Source: Sperchopsis tessellata (lineage: Eukaryota; Arthropoda; Insecta; Coleoptera; Hydrophilidae). From it: a DNA stretch of 36,919 nt. A program made the translations under genes and the position numbers. The DNA lies in NCBI GenBank assembly GCA_033557685.1, contig JAWQRN010000129.1, positions 1 through 36,919 on the forward strand, in the 5' to 3' direction. How positions within the stretch are numbered: position 1 is the first letter of the stretch; each line of letters opens with the position of its first letter. Positions 1-11,473 of this stretch are shown piece by piece. Below the pieces are notes generated by a model. That model was not told the origin of the DNA. It did not search any database and saw only the letters and a program-made list of their open reading frames with translations.

Positions 1-76
1 TTCATTTCTGTATTTAATATATCGACTTGGCCGGTTTGCTTGATATTTGATTTTCATCAAATATTAAAATTACCCA
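1..76 (+). repeat. Right arm of inverted-end repeat, cut by window start
   Basis: These bases align without large gaps to 13791-13866, the right arm of the 300 bp element described at 13567-13866. Shared landmarks are the run from the CATTTCTG/AATTTCTG block through GACTTG, CGGTTTGCT and GATATTTGATTT, ending in an AAATATTAAAAT-type terminus near base 70. The left part of this copy, including any ribozyme core, would lie before the window. It shows that the 13.6 kb element is a dispersed family and not a local accident. Confidence 0.8.
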
Positions 77-668
77 AACCCATTAGTTATTTGCGCTCCA
101 GGTAGGAGTGAGTGTACTTTTCTTTCTAAGATCGTTACAACTCGCCACAAAGAAGCTAAATTTTAATTTAATTAATAATATTTTTAACATTTATATCTAT
201 AAGAATTTAATTATTAAAAATAGTAGACTTGAGTCAGTGATAGTGTTCTTAGTTTATTTTGATGCTCCTTATGATACATTTCTCACTATGAAAGTGATAA
301 TGATATTGTGAATAACAAAAGCATACCGAAGAAACAAGCTGTTCAATTTGAATTTTGAAAATGTTAATAAAAGCGGCAATTATCAATATTGTACAATCAA
401 AAGACAAAATCCCCAGAAGATTTGTAGTTACTGATAGTAACAATACAATTAATTGATTGAATATTCATGAAAAATATAAAAAATGCATCCCAAAGACACT
501 AAAGAACGTAGATCTTTTTTATGTATGTAAAGGTAATTGCGTACGACAAATAGTAGGCAAGAATAATTGATCCAATATATATGTACCAAGTATTAGCACA
601 ACTGCGTCATTATTGTTGCAGTATCTCATAACAAGCAATTTAAAACGTGAAGAACCACCCAATTATAG
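77..668. other. No recognised feature
   Basis: AT-rich sequence with short random frames only. A TACGA at 541 could be the outer end of the left mariner terminal repeat, but the following bases do not match the right terminal repeat well enough to call it. Confidence 0.5.
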
Positions 669-1636
669 ACAAAATTGTGTTTCACGCATGTCATTAAGTT
701 TCTCACAAAACAAGGAAACCAACTCAAACTTTTCTAGAAAATATGTTAGCCGTTTACGGAGACTGTTGCCATGGGAAAACTATGGTTTACAAGTGGCATA
801 GCCTTTTCAAGAAAGAAAGAAAGTCGGTTGAAAGCGACCTCCGTCCGTGTTTGCCTATTAAAGCCACTACCTCAGAAATTGTTGAATATGTTGAAAAACT
901 TAGAATATGCCCGATCAAAGAAGAAAAAATTAGCAGAATTAGTTAGGGATGTCAAAAATCTGTGCAAGTTGGGTGCGGAAAATGTTGACGCCGCTTCAAA
1001 AATGATACCGCATCTAGTGTTCACTGAATTATTTGGAGCTCTGCGGAGACAACAAAGATAACATTTTGAATCGAATTATCACTAGAGATGAAACTTGGGT
1101 TCATCATTATGAGTCTGAATCGAATCAGGAGTTCATGCTGTGGTTTAAAGAAGGCCTAAGGTTCCGGGTGTGGCAATCAGCATGGATTTTTTTTTTGTGA
1201 AGTGAACGGTATTGTACTGATTGATTCTAAAGATAAGAATGTCACAATAACTGATCTGCTGAAACGATTAAAATATGCTGTGAAGGAGAAATTAAGAGGA
1301 AAATAGAACAAAGAAGTGCTGCTTTTACAAAGCAATGCACACGTGCACACGAGTAATGTTGCATTGGCTTCTATTCACGATTTTGGCTTCCAGTCATTAA
1401 ACCACCTTGCCTATAGTCTAGACCTGGCCCCGTCAGATTATTATTTATTTCCAAAAATAAAAAAAAGAGCTTCGAGGAAGAAATTTAAATATGACAAAGC
1501 AGTTAAAGCTGCAGCTGCAGACTATTTTGAGGGTAAAGATAAAACTTTCTTTTTTTCGAGGGTATAAATAAATTTATAGAAAGGTCTGAAAAGTGTATTA
1601 GGGTTAAGGGTGAATATATCGAAAAAGAAAAATAAA
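669..1636 (+). pseudogene. mariner-family transposase relic
   Basis: Broken cut-and-paste transposase of the mariner (DD34D) family. The helix-turn-helix part is seen as IKFLTKQGN near 696-722, then, after a frame change, MLAVYGD and VYKWHSLFKKERKSVESD (743-835). The catalytic half begins with RDETWVHHYE (1084-1113), holding the first Asp, and continues NGIVLID and LLLQSNAHVHTS (1319-1354), then SLDLAPSDYYLFPK (about 1415-1456), where the third Asp lies. The second catalytic Asp, normally in a DNA motif, is replaced by Ser (codon 1331-1333); it is separated from the third Asp by exactly 34 residues, as the family requires. The end reads KCIRVKGEYIEK. The piece needs several frame changes and has stops, so it is dead. 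Family assignment is firm; subfamily is not. Confidence 0.92.
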
Positions 1637-1672
1637 ACCATGTTTCTTTGACTTCCTTCCCCTTCATTCCGC

Positions 1673-1693
1673 TAATTTATTGACCCCCTCGTA
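1673..1693 (+). repeat. Right terminal inverted repeat of mariner
   Basis: The sequence ATTGACCCCCTCGTA is the reverse complement of the usual mariner start TACGAGGGGGTCAAT. It sits about 40 bp after the transposase C-terminus, the normal place for the 3' terminal repeat, and ends on a TA, the mariner target site. The matching left repeat was not found. Confidence 0.8.
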
Positions 1694-3165
1694 CCATTGC
1701 TATATTCTTGAATTTTGTTAAAGTGCACCTGTCATAGTTTTAGAAGAACCTCTGCTAACTTGTTAGCTAATACCGGATTAGACGTTCTTGTTTTGAAAAG
1801 ACATGGAGGATGAAATCCTCCACTGTTGCAGAGGTATATGTAGGAGATTCTTTAATTCATAAAATAGAAACGGCCAAAACATTATAGATAATGCAGAAAG
1901 CATCAACGAAATTGATATTGAAAATAATGCATTTTCTATTTATAATATTGCTTAAAATAATGATATTAAACATGTAAATCCCCTACCCCTAATTATACTT
2001 ATAAATTGTTCAAATTTTTCTATGAGTATTAATATAAATAAATTGCTACGTTCCATCTGAGGAAAGTGACCTATTGCAGAAAATCGTGATTTTTTTCTGT
2101 CCTTAGACTCAGTTTGTTTGTATTGATTTGTTCTAAGGTCATTGAATACTATGCTTTTTATTATTGTCGATTTAATGTCACTGTACCTATTTAGTAGTGA
2201 AATAAATGTTACATAGGGCGAACATATATCAATTATGTTTTAATAACCGTTCAATGCGACAAACGATTCCACATTTAGATTATAAACAGGGACTTCTTAA
2301 TTCCAAATAAACATAATAAATGCGTCATATAATTAAATTAATTAAGATTTTATTGTATTTTCATATGCTATAGATTTAATAGTTTTAAATAAATCGTTTT
2401 GAATTTTCGCTGTAGAGGCAGAGGTTTCTGATTAGAACCTAGCTAAGTAGGTCTTTTTTATGATATTGGAATAAATGTTACAATAATCTTGATAAAATTA
2501 AGATTCCATTGAAATATACGTAATGTAACGAATACAACCAGGATGCGGCAAATGAATCTGATCAATTTTTGTACTCTCTCATGGTTTAGGTTTTGCGTCT
2601 AACTAGGGGGTTTCGTTCCAGAAATTCACGAAACCAATAAGTTATAACCATTTCTAACTCTTTTTTAAGCAGATTTCGTATATTATTTTGGTTAATATAA
2701 CGATACGCACATCGACGTAGTACTCAAATTCTGAGAACTGAACGATCCTTTCACTTTACTCCGTGTATTTGTTACATGTAAGTACAATTTTTCGTCCCAC
2801 AGGTGAATGAAATACCTTGCCCTTTCACCTTCTAATCCCAAATGTAATACTAGTTTTATTAATCGACATCCCATTTTCCATAGTATCTAGGGAACTAGCC
2901 ATATGTTTACGTAATCACTTGCCTGGTAGGCCTTTGGAGCAATAGAATGCTGTTGTTGTGGTTACAACCAAAGGCAGAAATAATTAAAATCATCTAACTT
3001 CAGTTTTTATACAGTTAAATTAGAAAACCATTATGTATAGTAATGTGGCCAATTAGCCATATTTCTATACTTGGGCAATGATCATGTTCTTCTACAGTGA
3101 TATGTTATATGTTTTAAAGAATTTATCACAAATTTTGCAAAAATATAATTATTATGTGATTTAAT
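1694..3165. other. No gene recognised; one small hairpin
   Basis: AT-rich, only short chance frames. A short inverted repeat lies at 2609-2616 and 2628-2635 (8 bp perfect arms GGTTTCGT/ACGAAACC, 11 nt loop). The block 2056-2096 (CTGAGGAAAGTGACC...GAAAATCGTGATTT) resembles the ends of retroelements in a general way but is too weak to classify. Confidence 0.4.
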
Positions 3166-3290
3166 TCTGTACGTAGTCTTCTATGGTCACAGTATATATC
3201 TTCAGGTTTTCCGGAAGATAAGCGTGTGATTAATTTTTTCTTGTCTGCCTAACAGTCAGTCTATGACTAGCTCTTCTGAGAGTTACATAT
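3166..3290 (+). repeat. Dispersed repeat, Penelope-terminal-like
   Basis: Bases 3170-3215 share TGTACGTAG, GGTCACAGTA and ATATCTTCAGGTTTTCCGG, in the same order and spacing, with 30511-30558. Bases 3261-3290 (TCTATGACTAGC...GAGTTACAT) match 9516-9590, where the unit appears twice in decayed form. The 30.5 kb and 9.5 kb copies run into a block with GTGGACGAAA, seen at 9592-9630 and, inverted, at 30591-30630. Together these suggest one retroelement family with conserved non-coding ends, plausibly a Penelope-like element, but no coding part is attached here. Confidence 0.6.
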
Positions 3291-4624
3291 CCGTCTATAC
3301 TTAGTTTAGTTTTTAGCTAGTACGTTTAGAGGTTGCAACGATGTGCGAAACGATTGCAAAAGGTTATATCTTTTCCAAATAACTTTTATAACGACAACAA
3401 CCATTGCACAAAACAACAACGTATCTGTCAATACCATTTGGAACATCAAAGCTAGCTCCCTATTGTGACTATCTTCTATAGTCTAATTTATATTGAGTTG
3501 GACATATTACCTGCTTAGCTGCATGGGCTGCAGTTACCTTAATTATTTTAACAGATGTTCTCAAATTATGTTTTATATTCCCGATAATATTATCGACCAA
3601 TTGCCAAGATTGCCCCTTCCTTTGTGTTTATTGCATCACATGATTAAATAGCATCCACGTATTTTAGTAAAAAAATATGAGAATTTCGAGCACACAATTT
3701 CAGGCACACAAATAGAAATCAGTGATCCCGTCTCTGAAACAGACATATAGAAAACGAATGTAGGCAAAAGGGGTAAATGAATACCATATGCGTATTTTAT
3801 GTAGTATCATTGTTTTGCAGGATATTGTCAATCCTTTCTGAATGATATATGGTTTTGGGAAAGTAAAACAGATAAAATAAACATGCCAGTAGCTTAGAAT
3901 TTTTTTTAAAAACATATTACTAGTGTTTCATTTGCGTATTTTATAGTATCAATGCCACACATTTGTATATAAATTAATAGGACACTTGAAAGTCGTATAT
4001 TTATGATAATTTTTCGATACATTACTCGTCATTACTTGTAAATAAGTTTATCGTCTGCGCAGTTTGAATTTCTAAAGATAAGTATTCGTCAAAAATTATA
4101 ATTTTTATGAGGAATTACAAATTAATCATGGGTTGGGTATTTATAAATTTGACACAATTGGAACGATTATGCCACAACAAGCTATGCACATTTCAATGTC
4201 GATCTTCTTACACAATATTGTGTGTGACATCTAATGAACTTTATTATGAAAGTTAATTAACTATAAAATTTCTAGTGTCTATTTTTATAAATATTTATGA
4301 TTTCAATTAACATGTGTCAGATTGTCACAGAGATAATGATGGAAAAGGTTACATTGATATCTATTTATTTGCCTATAGGCTATAGAAGCTGAATAATATG
4401 TACTTCTTTGTTTAATTTATTAGTAATTATGAAAATGTAAAACTTTTATAGTTTAACATATTGTCAACAGCAGACATAGTTTAATTTAAATTATGTATTT
4501 AAATGCTTTATATTCCACACGCTGAAGACCGTAATGTAATTTCATTTAACTTAAAGGATAAATATAACTTATACTATGAGCCATGTTTATTATGTCATTT
4601 GTAAACCGATATGTTCATATAAAT
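3291..4624. other. No recognised feature
   Basis: AT-rich non-coding sequence; only short chance frames on either strand and no motif I can place. Confidence 0.5.
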
Positions 4625-4789
4625 CACCAAAATCAAATAACCATACCAAATCAATCATCAGGTCGAACTCAAATATCACACTGTACAAAGATAAGTGTGG
4701 AGTGTCGTTATAACGTTGAGAAATAGTCCCAAAAATTAAATAACAAAGCCAAATCAACCGTATTCTTCATGTCGAACGATTATCACTCA
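4625..4789. repeat. Old tandem duplication, two ~60 bp units
   Basis: 4625-4680 and 4727-4789 share, in order, CCAAAA, AAATAAC, CCAAATCAA, GTCGAAC and ATCAC, with small gaps and substitutions. The unit spacing is about 102 bp. This looks like an ancient local duplication or two pieces of one repeat. No function is apparent. Confidence 0.55.
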
Positions 4790-5082
4790 ATGGTAGGCCT
4801 AAACTGACCACGCTAAATATTGTCCTTGGATTTAAAATAATCCTCGAATCTTTTAAATGTTCGACGTATTGGAAGATGAACAAATTATATATAAAAAGTG
4901 ACGTATTTAATTCTAGAACTATACAAATTAATTGAAATAATTTTGAAATTTGCTGGTATGAAGTAAGTTAACGCTTTGTTTTTGTTATACTCAATAACAA
5001 TTTGTGTTTCAATATATAGTACAAATCATGCTTATAGCTTTACATTGCAAAATATGATAATGATGTGAATTTTGTTTCCGTG

Positions 5083-5150
5083 TAGAGGCTCTAATGAGAG
5101 CTGACGTTTCGCCCACTGTTGCAAAGGGCATTTTCAAGGCGGGTGATGAT
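5083..5150 (-). repeat. Penelope-terminal-like motif, decayed
   Basis: On the minus strand the sequence contains AATGCCC, a loop, then GTGGGCGAAACGTCAG. GCCC and GGGC can pair, and GGGC is followed by GAAACGTC. That is the layout of stem II, the GAAA box and a two-base-pair stem III in the minimal type I hammerheads known from Penelope-like elements. The CTGATGA box is not intact (TTGAAAA in its place) and no stem I partner is seen, so it is at best a dead remnant. Confidence 0.4.
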
Positions 5151-6984
5151 ACTTCAATAAATGAAGTTAATGTACTGATTCAAACTCGGCCGGAGTGTGT
5201 CCAAGGATAGAGCCGTTCCATTCAGATGGTTGTTACCGAATGCGGGATGAGAGAAGCGATCGAGGGTGATCATCCGAACAATGGAAAGTACATAGAATCC
5301 TAGAATAGTACTGCTTGTAAATTTTATCATAATCCACCCTCAAATGAGAGTGTGCCATCCCCTAGAAATTAAAAAACATAAAGAAACGCCAGTAACTCGG
5401 TCTGTAGTGCAGTTAGATACTTGAATTTAAATTGACATATTACAGTGCTAATATCATTGCAAAAATCTGAAGACAAAATCGATTCAGTAAGATTTTTGTT
5501 GAAGGGCTGTCCACTATGGGAAAGCTAAGACCATTTTAAATAAACTTTCAGTACTTTTAAATCAATATCTTTTCCGACTTTATTATATAGTCAAAAAATC
5601 CTATTCTTAAGGTGAATAAATTTTTATAGAGCGCTGTAAACATGTCTCGTCAGTAGAGACAATTGACTCAAAATAGCCAGGAAGTTCTCAACCACAGGGG
5701 CAACATTTTTGAGTAAAATTTCAAAGGAACTTTCATTTGAAGTCAGTGAGCTGCAAAAGTATCTGATCTGGATGTATAATCACCCCGTATTGTTTAAAAC
5801 TGACAATTTTTTGTAAAAACAAACAAAAATCAATATTTTTACATTTTTATTACTAAACAAAAGCATCTTAATATCGTATATTACAAATTAAAAATGATAT
5901 TCATAATATATGTCTCTTATTTGTTTTTGCTTATTTCATATATTCGGGGTTTTATGGTTGAGAAATTAACACGCAGTTCCTCATCAACTGATAACAGATC
6001 CCCCTTTTATTGCACAAGAACATAAATCCCAGTTCTGACATACATCTAGTATAGGAAATTCCATGGATATAAATTTCAGAGCGCAGTCATGTAATATTTG
6101 TTAGCTGTTCTTCTTCCTTCATTATAAATTGACCAATAGCGTACGGCAATTCCATGGATAGAACAATTCACGAAAGAAAATAATGCTTAATTTTTTCTCT
6201 AAATCTGTTATTGTTATGAAATAAGGGAAAGGGTTTTTTCATAACTCAAACAGACAACTAGGGGACTCATTTCTAAATTACTAGCTAATAAAACGTTTAT
6301 TCTCCGTGAAATTTTGGTATTTAAATATTGAAATATATGCACTAAATATGTTTATTCAGGACAGTAAGATCAATATTGGAAATCTTGTATCTTCCCTTCA
6401 TCCAAGTATTCTTCGAAATAATTCTTGATATATAAGTCAAATTAAAAACTAGTTTCTTACACTTTATTGCTTCAAAATATAGATTCTTTCTTTCTACATT
6501 TTAACCATTGATGTCTAGTTCCCCCGGGTCTGCAGACTGGTAAACTTTTATTTTATATTTGAATTTTAGGACAACCCTTACAATATAATCCAATAAGTAC
6601 TTAAGAAAGTTTGGGATTCCCTGAAAACTACTTGTGGACACCTGGTTGGGAAACACTGCCGTTCTAGGATATAGAGTTTTGCATATTATCTGCTTATGTT
6701 CAGTTGTACCGTGAACAAACGGAACAGTCATATCTGCTTAAACTGCCAACTGTAAAAGTGCTCAGTTAGTTTAGAAGATACTTTACTTCAAGAGTAACTT
6801 AATTATTAAGTACGGAACAGTTAGGTGCATTTATTCCATTTGGTTAAATGAACCCATTTACCCATGAAATCATACAACGTTTTTGTAAGAATTGAATATG
6901 TATGAGATACAATTTATCGATATGTGCATGTGGTTAACTATATGGGTGACGATTACCATGCACCTGTTTACGATGATTTTTTTT
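5151..6984. other. No recognised gene
   Basis: Long AT-rich stretch without recognisable coding sequence on either strand. 5330-5795 is somewhat less AT-rich and could be an unclassified interspersed repeat, ending near AATCACCCCGTAT. A minus-strand frame at 6501-6731 resembles nothing I know. Confidence 0.4.
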
Positions 6985-7885
6985 TTATTTTTCTTCTTCA
7001 TTTTATATTCATCCACTCCTGTGCGTAGGCGCATTCTAATGATGACCATGTTTCTCTATTTGGGGCAGTTTAGATCCAGTTCTTTCCTGCCGTTTTCATT
7101 TTTAAGGTGATCCTGTCATCACCCTGGCGGGAGGTCATTCTGGCATCATTCAATTATTCTCTTGGTCCATTTCGATTTATCTTGCCTTGCGACTTGACCT
7201 GCCCATCGCCACTTTCGCTAATCAATTATTTTGATAACCAACCCTTGTTCTTCTTATAACCGTTTCTTATATGATATCTTAGGGTAATTTTTAACATGGC
7301 CCGGTTTTGAGTTGTACTAATCCTATCTACGTTCATCTTCGTGAGACTTACTGTTTCCATCCCATGTGTTGTTACTGGTGGAATGCAGGTGTTATATACT
7401 TTCTTTTAAGATAATGGGGATGAATTGAAAATTTTAAAATGTAGTAAGTTTTCCACATACCGCCCATCTCAGTCTTATCCTTTGAGGTATGTCAGATTCT
7501 TGGTTCTGTTTCCCTAGCCTGATGCTGTGATCTAGATACACATATTCATCGACAAACTCAACTTCAACCTTTGTGATTACTCTGATATCTTGGTGGGTCA
7601 TTATTTTAATTTTTCTTACGTCTATATTTGTAGCTTTATTTTTCCAGGTTTGGTTTTAAAAGTGTGGGGATATAGAATCATCAATGATTTCCGGTATTGT
7701 CGCGTTTTTATAAATGTGTTCTATAATTTTCGAATATTTCGTATCTACTTTTACCCCATTTCTTTCAAAATCACCCAAGTTTCAACCGAGTCGAATGCCT
7801 TCTCGTATTCCACAAATGCCAGGCTTATAGATATTCTAAAACCTGCTTGTTCGATGGCATCAACTGATTCGAATCATAAACGTTT
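6985..7885 (-). pseudogene. Non-LTR retrotransposon RT, 3' half (RTE-like), decayed
   Basis: Reading the minus strand from 7885: LAFVEYEKAFDSVE (about 7782-7823) is the reverse transcriptase motif A region with its catalytic Asp; after a frameshift it continues DTKYSKIIEHIYKNATI. The middle of the RT, including the YADD box, is deleted. The thumb and C-terminal part follow at 7660-7440: VEFVDEYVYLDHSIRLGK, then DIPQRIRLRWAVCGKL. Further on are HLHSTSNNTWDG, KWRWAGQVARQDKSKWTK (near 7160-7220) and NRETWSSLECAYAQEW (7010-7060), the usual 3' end of this protein class. A T-rich run just below 6985 may be the tail. The element copies through RNA using target-primed reverse transcription; this copy is 5'-truncated and full of stops. 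RTE-like is my best clade guess. Confidence 0.85.
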
Positions 7886-8786
7886 TAATATGTATATTTC
7901 GTTTGGATTAATAAAAACTGCCATGTGTACTTAGTTGTCAACTATCATTAAGTAGTCGTAAGCTAGTATTAAGTTAGCTTGTAGTACGCCCGGTTGGGTA
8001 TAACAACGAAAGTTGACTTGTTATAAATTAATAACACAAAAAATACCATTAACCATACTATGCTTCCATTTTACATAAGCCTGGTTTTGTTACTTTATCG
8101 GCATAAATCACTAAAAGTTTTCTCAACTGTAGATTTTTTCTGATCCTAATTCACATTCATTGATGTTAAAAAAGGAGTTCCTCGGGAATTTATTTTTGGA
8201 ATAATTGTATGTAATTTAACAAATTTCTACATTACTGCAGATTTTTATGCTAGAATATACACCAGTAATAGCATACATATAGATATCTTTTAGGGAACGT
8301 TTTAAATTATTTTCCAATTTCGGAGAACACGGGAACATATATCCCGATCATGAGGTTATTCTAATACAAATTACTCGAAACTTTGCAAAACTTTGGCAAA
8401 AACTTGAGAAATGGCGAGGACAGAGTGGGCAATATTATTGAAGGTATTCCTTTACAAGTTATTTCTAGCATTAAGAAAACATAGGGTCATATATTGATCA
8501 TACACTCCGTTTTAAGAAGCAATAGTAAAACTTGTTAAACAGTTATTAACAGGCACTAATAGGCATACCGTGGGAGATATAAGCTCGTTTTTCGAAATGT
8601 CTAGCAGCCTAACGAAATGGGCAACAAAAAACAATTATTTTGCAAAATAGATGCCATTTTGTAGAAGTGCGGCAGCTTTCAGACATGCCAATAGCTCGGA
8701 TCATTCTAAAGAATTTTCTGACTTTCAAAATGAAATTTAGTTATCATTGGTGATAATATCGTCATGGAAGACAAAAGCTGACCGAA
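7886..8786. other. No recognised feature
   Basis: AT-rich sequence with no recognisable protein motif. It may include the 5' remains of the element to its left, but nothing supports that. Confidence 0.4.
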
Positions 8787-9513
8787 ATGGAAATTTACTT
8801 TTCCGAACGTCGACGAAAAAATAAAATATTCTTTACGCCTTTAATATACGTGGATGGAGTAATTAAACCTAGATGTAGATATAACAACCTGTTCGATACG
8901 GATTCGCTTTTAGTGCTCTCTGGTAGTGGTATAAATCAAAACGATAGAAAAAAAAAAAGAAAATCAAAATGTGTTATCCAGATATTGCCCAAATTCCGCC
9001 AAAGAATAAAACGTGCCAGACAGACAAAGAGCCCCGAAGGTCTTTCTGTACGCATACTCTGTTTCAAGTTTTCTGATTCTCACAGAGAGTTTATTAAATG
9101 AAAGATCTTTGCTCGGTAAAAAGGGCTATTCAAATACAGTTTGGTGCGACGGGTGCAAGTTGTTCTCTATGCCTGGTATTATATTCATTACTACATTAGC
9201 GAAAAATAAGCTAGAATCAAACCAAGATATTCTCTTCAAAGACGTACAAATTCTCTTCCAAGTTTCTATTTCTTTCCCTAGGCTAAAGGAGTTCATAGAA
9301 GTATATAAACTTCCGGAAAATATGAATTTCCGCAATGGGTTCCTCCTTAATCCTCTTGGAAATATACAATAACGAATCTCTATGGAGTCTCAACGATACG
9401 AACAAGCAATACGCCCCGCCAGGATCCTGCTGGCCAATAGGAGACTGAACAAGAGACAGGCATGCCAAGTTGAATCCCCATAGGTGCCCCTCCGTAACAT
9501 AGTTTATATTCAA
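8787..9513 (-). other. Unrecognised coding-like stretch, broken frames
   Basis: This stretch is less AT-rich than its surroundings and has frames on both strands longer than chance favours: 8787-9101 and 9013-9372 on plus, 9126-9335 and 9283-9513 on minus. The two minus frames overlap by about 50 bases in different phases, as if one longer reading frame had a frameshift. The minus frame holds HRDSLLYISKRIKEEPIAEI and WKRICTSLKRISWFDSS. I do not recognise a domain. It directly adjoins a Penelope-terminal-like repeat at 9516-9630, so a decayed mobile-element protein is a reasonable but unproven guess. Confidence 0.3.
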
Positions 9514-9515
9514 TC

Positions 9516-9630
9516 TATGACTAGCACTTCTAAGAACTAAACGTCAGTCTGTCAATGTCAATTTACACCTAGCCCTTTTAAGGGTTACATGTCTTGATAA
9601 TGTTCCGTGGAACGGTGGACGAAACGTAGT
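9516..9630 (+). repeat. Penelope-terminal-like repeat
   Basis: Contains two decayed copies of a unit also at 3261-3290 (CTATGACTAGC... and CCTAGCCCTTTTAAGGGTTACAT), followed by CTTGATAATGTTCC and GGTGGACGAAACGTAG at 9593-9630. The last block recurs inverted at 30591-30630 as CTTGATAATGTCC with GGTGGACGAAA. GTCC/GGAC pairing before GAAA recalls the stem II plus GAAA part of a hammerhead, but the CTGATGA box is degenerate. Confidence 0.55.
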
Positions 9631-9737
9631 TTTATTAAAAATTCTTCAAAAATAAATTAATCACAATTATATAAAATGGCAAATTTAATAAAAAGAAACA
9701 AAATAAAACAAAAACCCTGCTCCTTAGGATATCTAAC

Positions 9738-9744
<7 letters not shown>

Positions 9745-9804
<60 letters not shown>
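9745..9804. repeat. (TA)30 microsatellite
   Basis: Thirty uninterrupted TA dinucleotides, 60 bp. The purity suggests recent expansion; the exact length may vary between individuals or be an assembly estimate. Confidence 0.99.
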
Positions 9805-9805
<1 letters not shown>

Positions 9806-11281
9806 CTCGTAACGGGCTCTATCGCTCGTAGTACCCTAAAAATATTGTTTAGTTACAAAACATTAAATCAACTAGCAAAGTCTATAATCCTCAATAGTTT
9901 AGTTTTTGGATAGTTTAGTTTTTGTAATGCAATATTTGGACCAAACTCAAATATTGATGACAAATAACTTTTGCAGAAGCCCCAAAGTTTATATCTGAGA
10001 TTTTATATGTTATAAGAAATTACGATCAAATATCACATCAGTTAAAATAAAGTGGTTGGTCGAACGTGTCAGACTCAAATTTGTACAAGGTAGCTGCCTA
10101 TATCATTTAGAGCTGATGTCGTTTAACTTAAGGTAAGAGGTCAGTCTTCAACTCTCTGTTATTACACTTACACGAAATTATCTTATCATGTGTTAGAAAC
10201 ATAAAATCATTTTCCTCAAAAATTTAAATCTCTAATGTATTGTAGGATTTAAATGAACCTTAAAACTGTGATGATTTCAGAGCGAATACATTTAACCGAC
10301 ACTATCAGAAAAACTAGAGGATGTGCTCATCGCATACTGTTCTCCACTATATTAATCAGTATGGATTGTGAATTCGTTGTCACTACTAATTATTAAAACC
10401 AACTTAATCTTTTAAAATTCTATTTGATATAACTTTACGTAAGATATAGTGTCTTATTATAGACATCAAAGATAATAAAATATGATATAAAACGTGTAAG
10501 GAATAATATATAAAATAAATTATTTTAAATATTCTCTACCTACGTCTTTTTTAATTTCCTTTTGCTAGATTTAGTAAACCCATCATTCTCAAATTCACTT
10601 ATAATATTAGACTAATACAAATATAACGTTTTAAAATGATATGACATATATTTATCATTCGATATTTATGATTTGTTCCTTTTACTTTGGGAATTATGAA
10701 TATTTACGTACTTATATGAGAAAATCACATTTTTAAGTTTCTGCATTTTTTGAGTTATCGTGTACACACAACACACATAGACAGACATCATGTCAAAAAT
10801 AATCAGATTTAATTCAGGGGACCCCAATTTTTCGAAAATAGCCTTTTCTTCTCTTCATCTCTCATAAATAGGGATTGTAAAATGAACCGCGAAAACAATG
10901 GCAGAAAGTGCTTACCTAACATAATTTCAGGTAATATAAAGTCACTGAATATGTATCATCATCCCTAACGTGCGTTCGTCTCCATGTGACTGTCGTCGGT
11001 TGTCCTCTCAAAATTTTTCGGGTTTTATATTTAATTGTAGTCACAGAAAAATGCAATGATGACCTCAATTTTTGCATCTTACTTGCAAACATCAGAACAT
11101 ACCAGACAATTGTTCCCACTATGCAACTCATAATATTTTATATGTTAATAATATTAGTAATGCTTAGTTTTTCTGACGAAACAATAACTTAAAATTGTTG
11201 TTATATGTTCAGGCTACTACACGAAGGAAATAACTTACCAAATGAAAATTAATTTTTGTAAATATATAATTTATTACAGTT
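9805..11281. other. No recognised feature
   Basis: AT-rich non-coding sequence. Overlapping opposite-strand frames near 10916-11192 show no recognisable domain and look like chance. Confidence 0.45.
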
Positions 11282-11473
11282 CTATATCATAGCATGGAAG
11301 ACATCGTTTTGAATATACACACTCAGTTGGAAGCCACCTGTATGTAGATATTGTTGTGAGATGTAAACTGCAAAGCTACTCTGTATCTCATAGGAAAAAG
11401 TAGCGACAAAGGACCCAAATAAAACCGCCAGAACCGCAATCGTACAACAATTGAGAAGAGATTGCATGGACAC
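11282..11473 (-). CDS. Possible small secreted peptide or first coding exon
   Basis: A 63-codon minus-strand frame begins MSMQSLLNCC and continues with a hydrophobic stretch, TIAVLAVLFGSFVATFS, that would serve as a signal peptide, with a possible cleavage after residue 27 or so. The rest (about 36 residues) has no recognisable domain and no cysteine pattern. An AATAAA-like sequence follows the stop within about 15 bases (GTAATAAATTA), and TATAA-like bases lie about 50 bp upstream of the start. Against it: AT-rich DNA makes such elements common by chance, and there is no neighbouring exon I can identify. Treat as a weak candidate only. Confidence 0.2.
   Translation of the reverse strand: MSMQSLLNCCTIAVLAVLFGSFVATFSYEIQSSFAVYISQQYLHTGGFQLSVYIQNDVFHAMI

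Noticed and set aside
541..575. TACGA start as left terminal repeat of the first mariner
   Set aside because: Only the first five bases and a scattered AATAATTGA fit the right terminal repeat; not enough to call.
4650..4672. TCATCAGGTCGAA (reverse CTGATGA) as a hammerhead core
   Set aside because: No GAAA box or stem II within a suitable distance on the minus strand.
6514..6545. Polylinker-like run of restriction-type hexamers (CCCGGG, CTGCAG close together)
   Set aside because: The flanks are ordinary AT-rich sequence continuous with the rest; two hexamers close together are compatible with chance, and no vector sequence is present.
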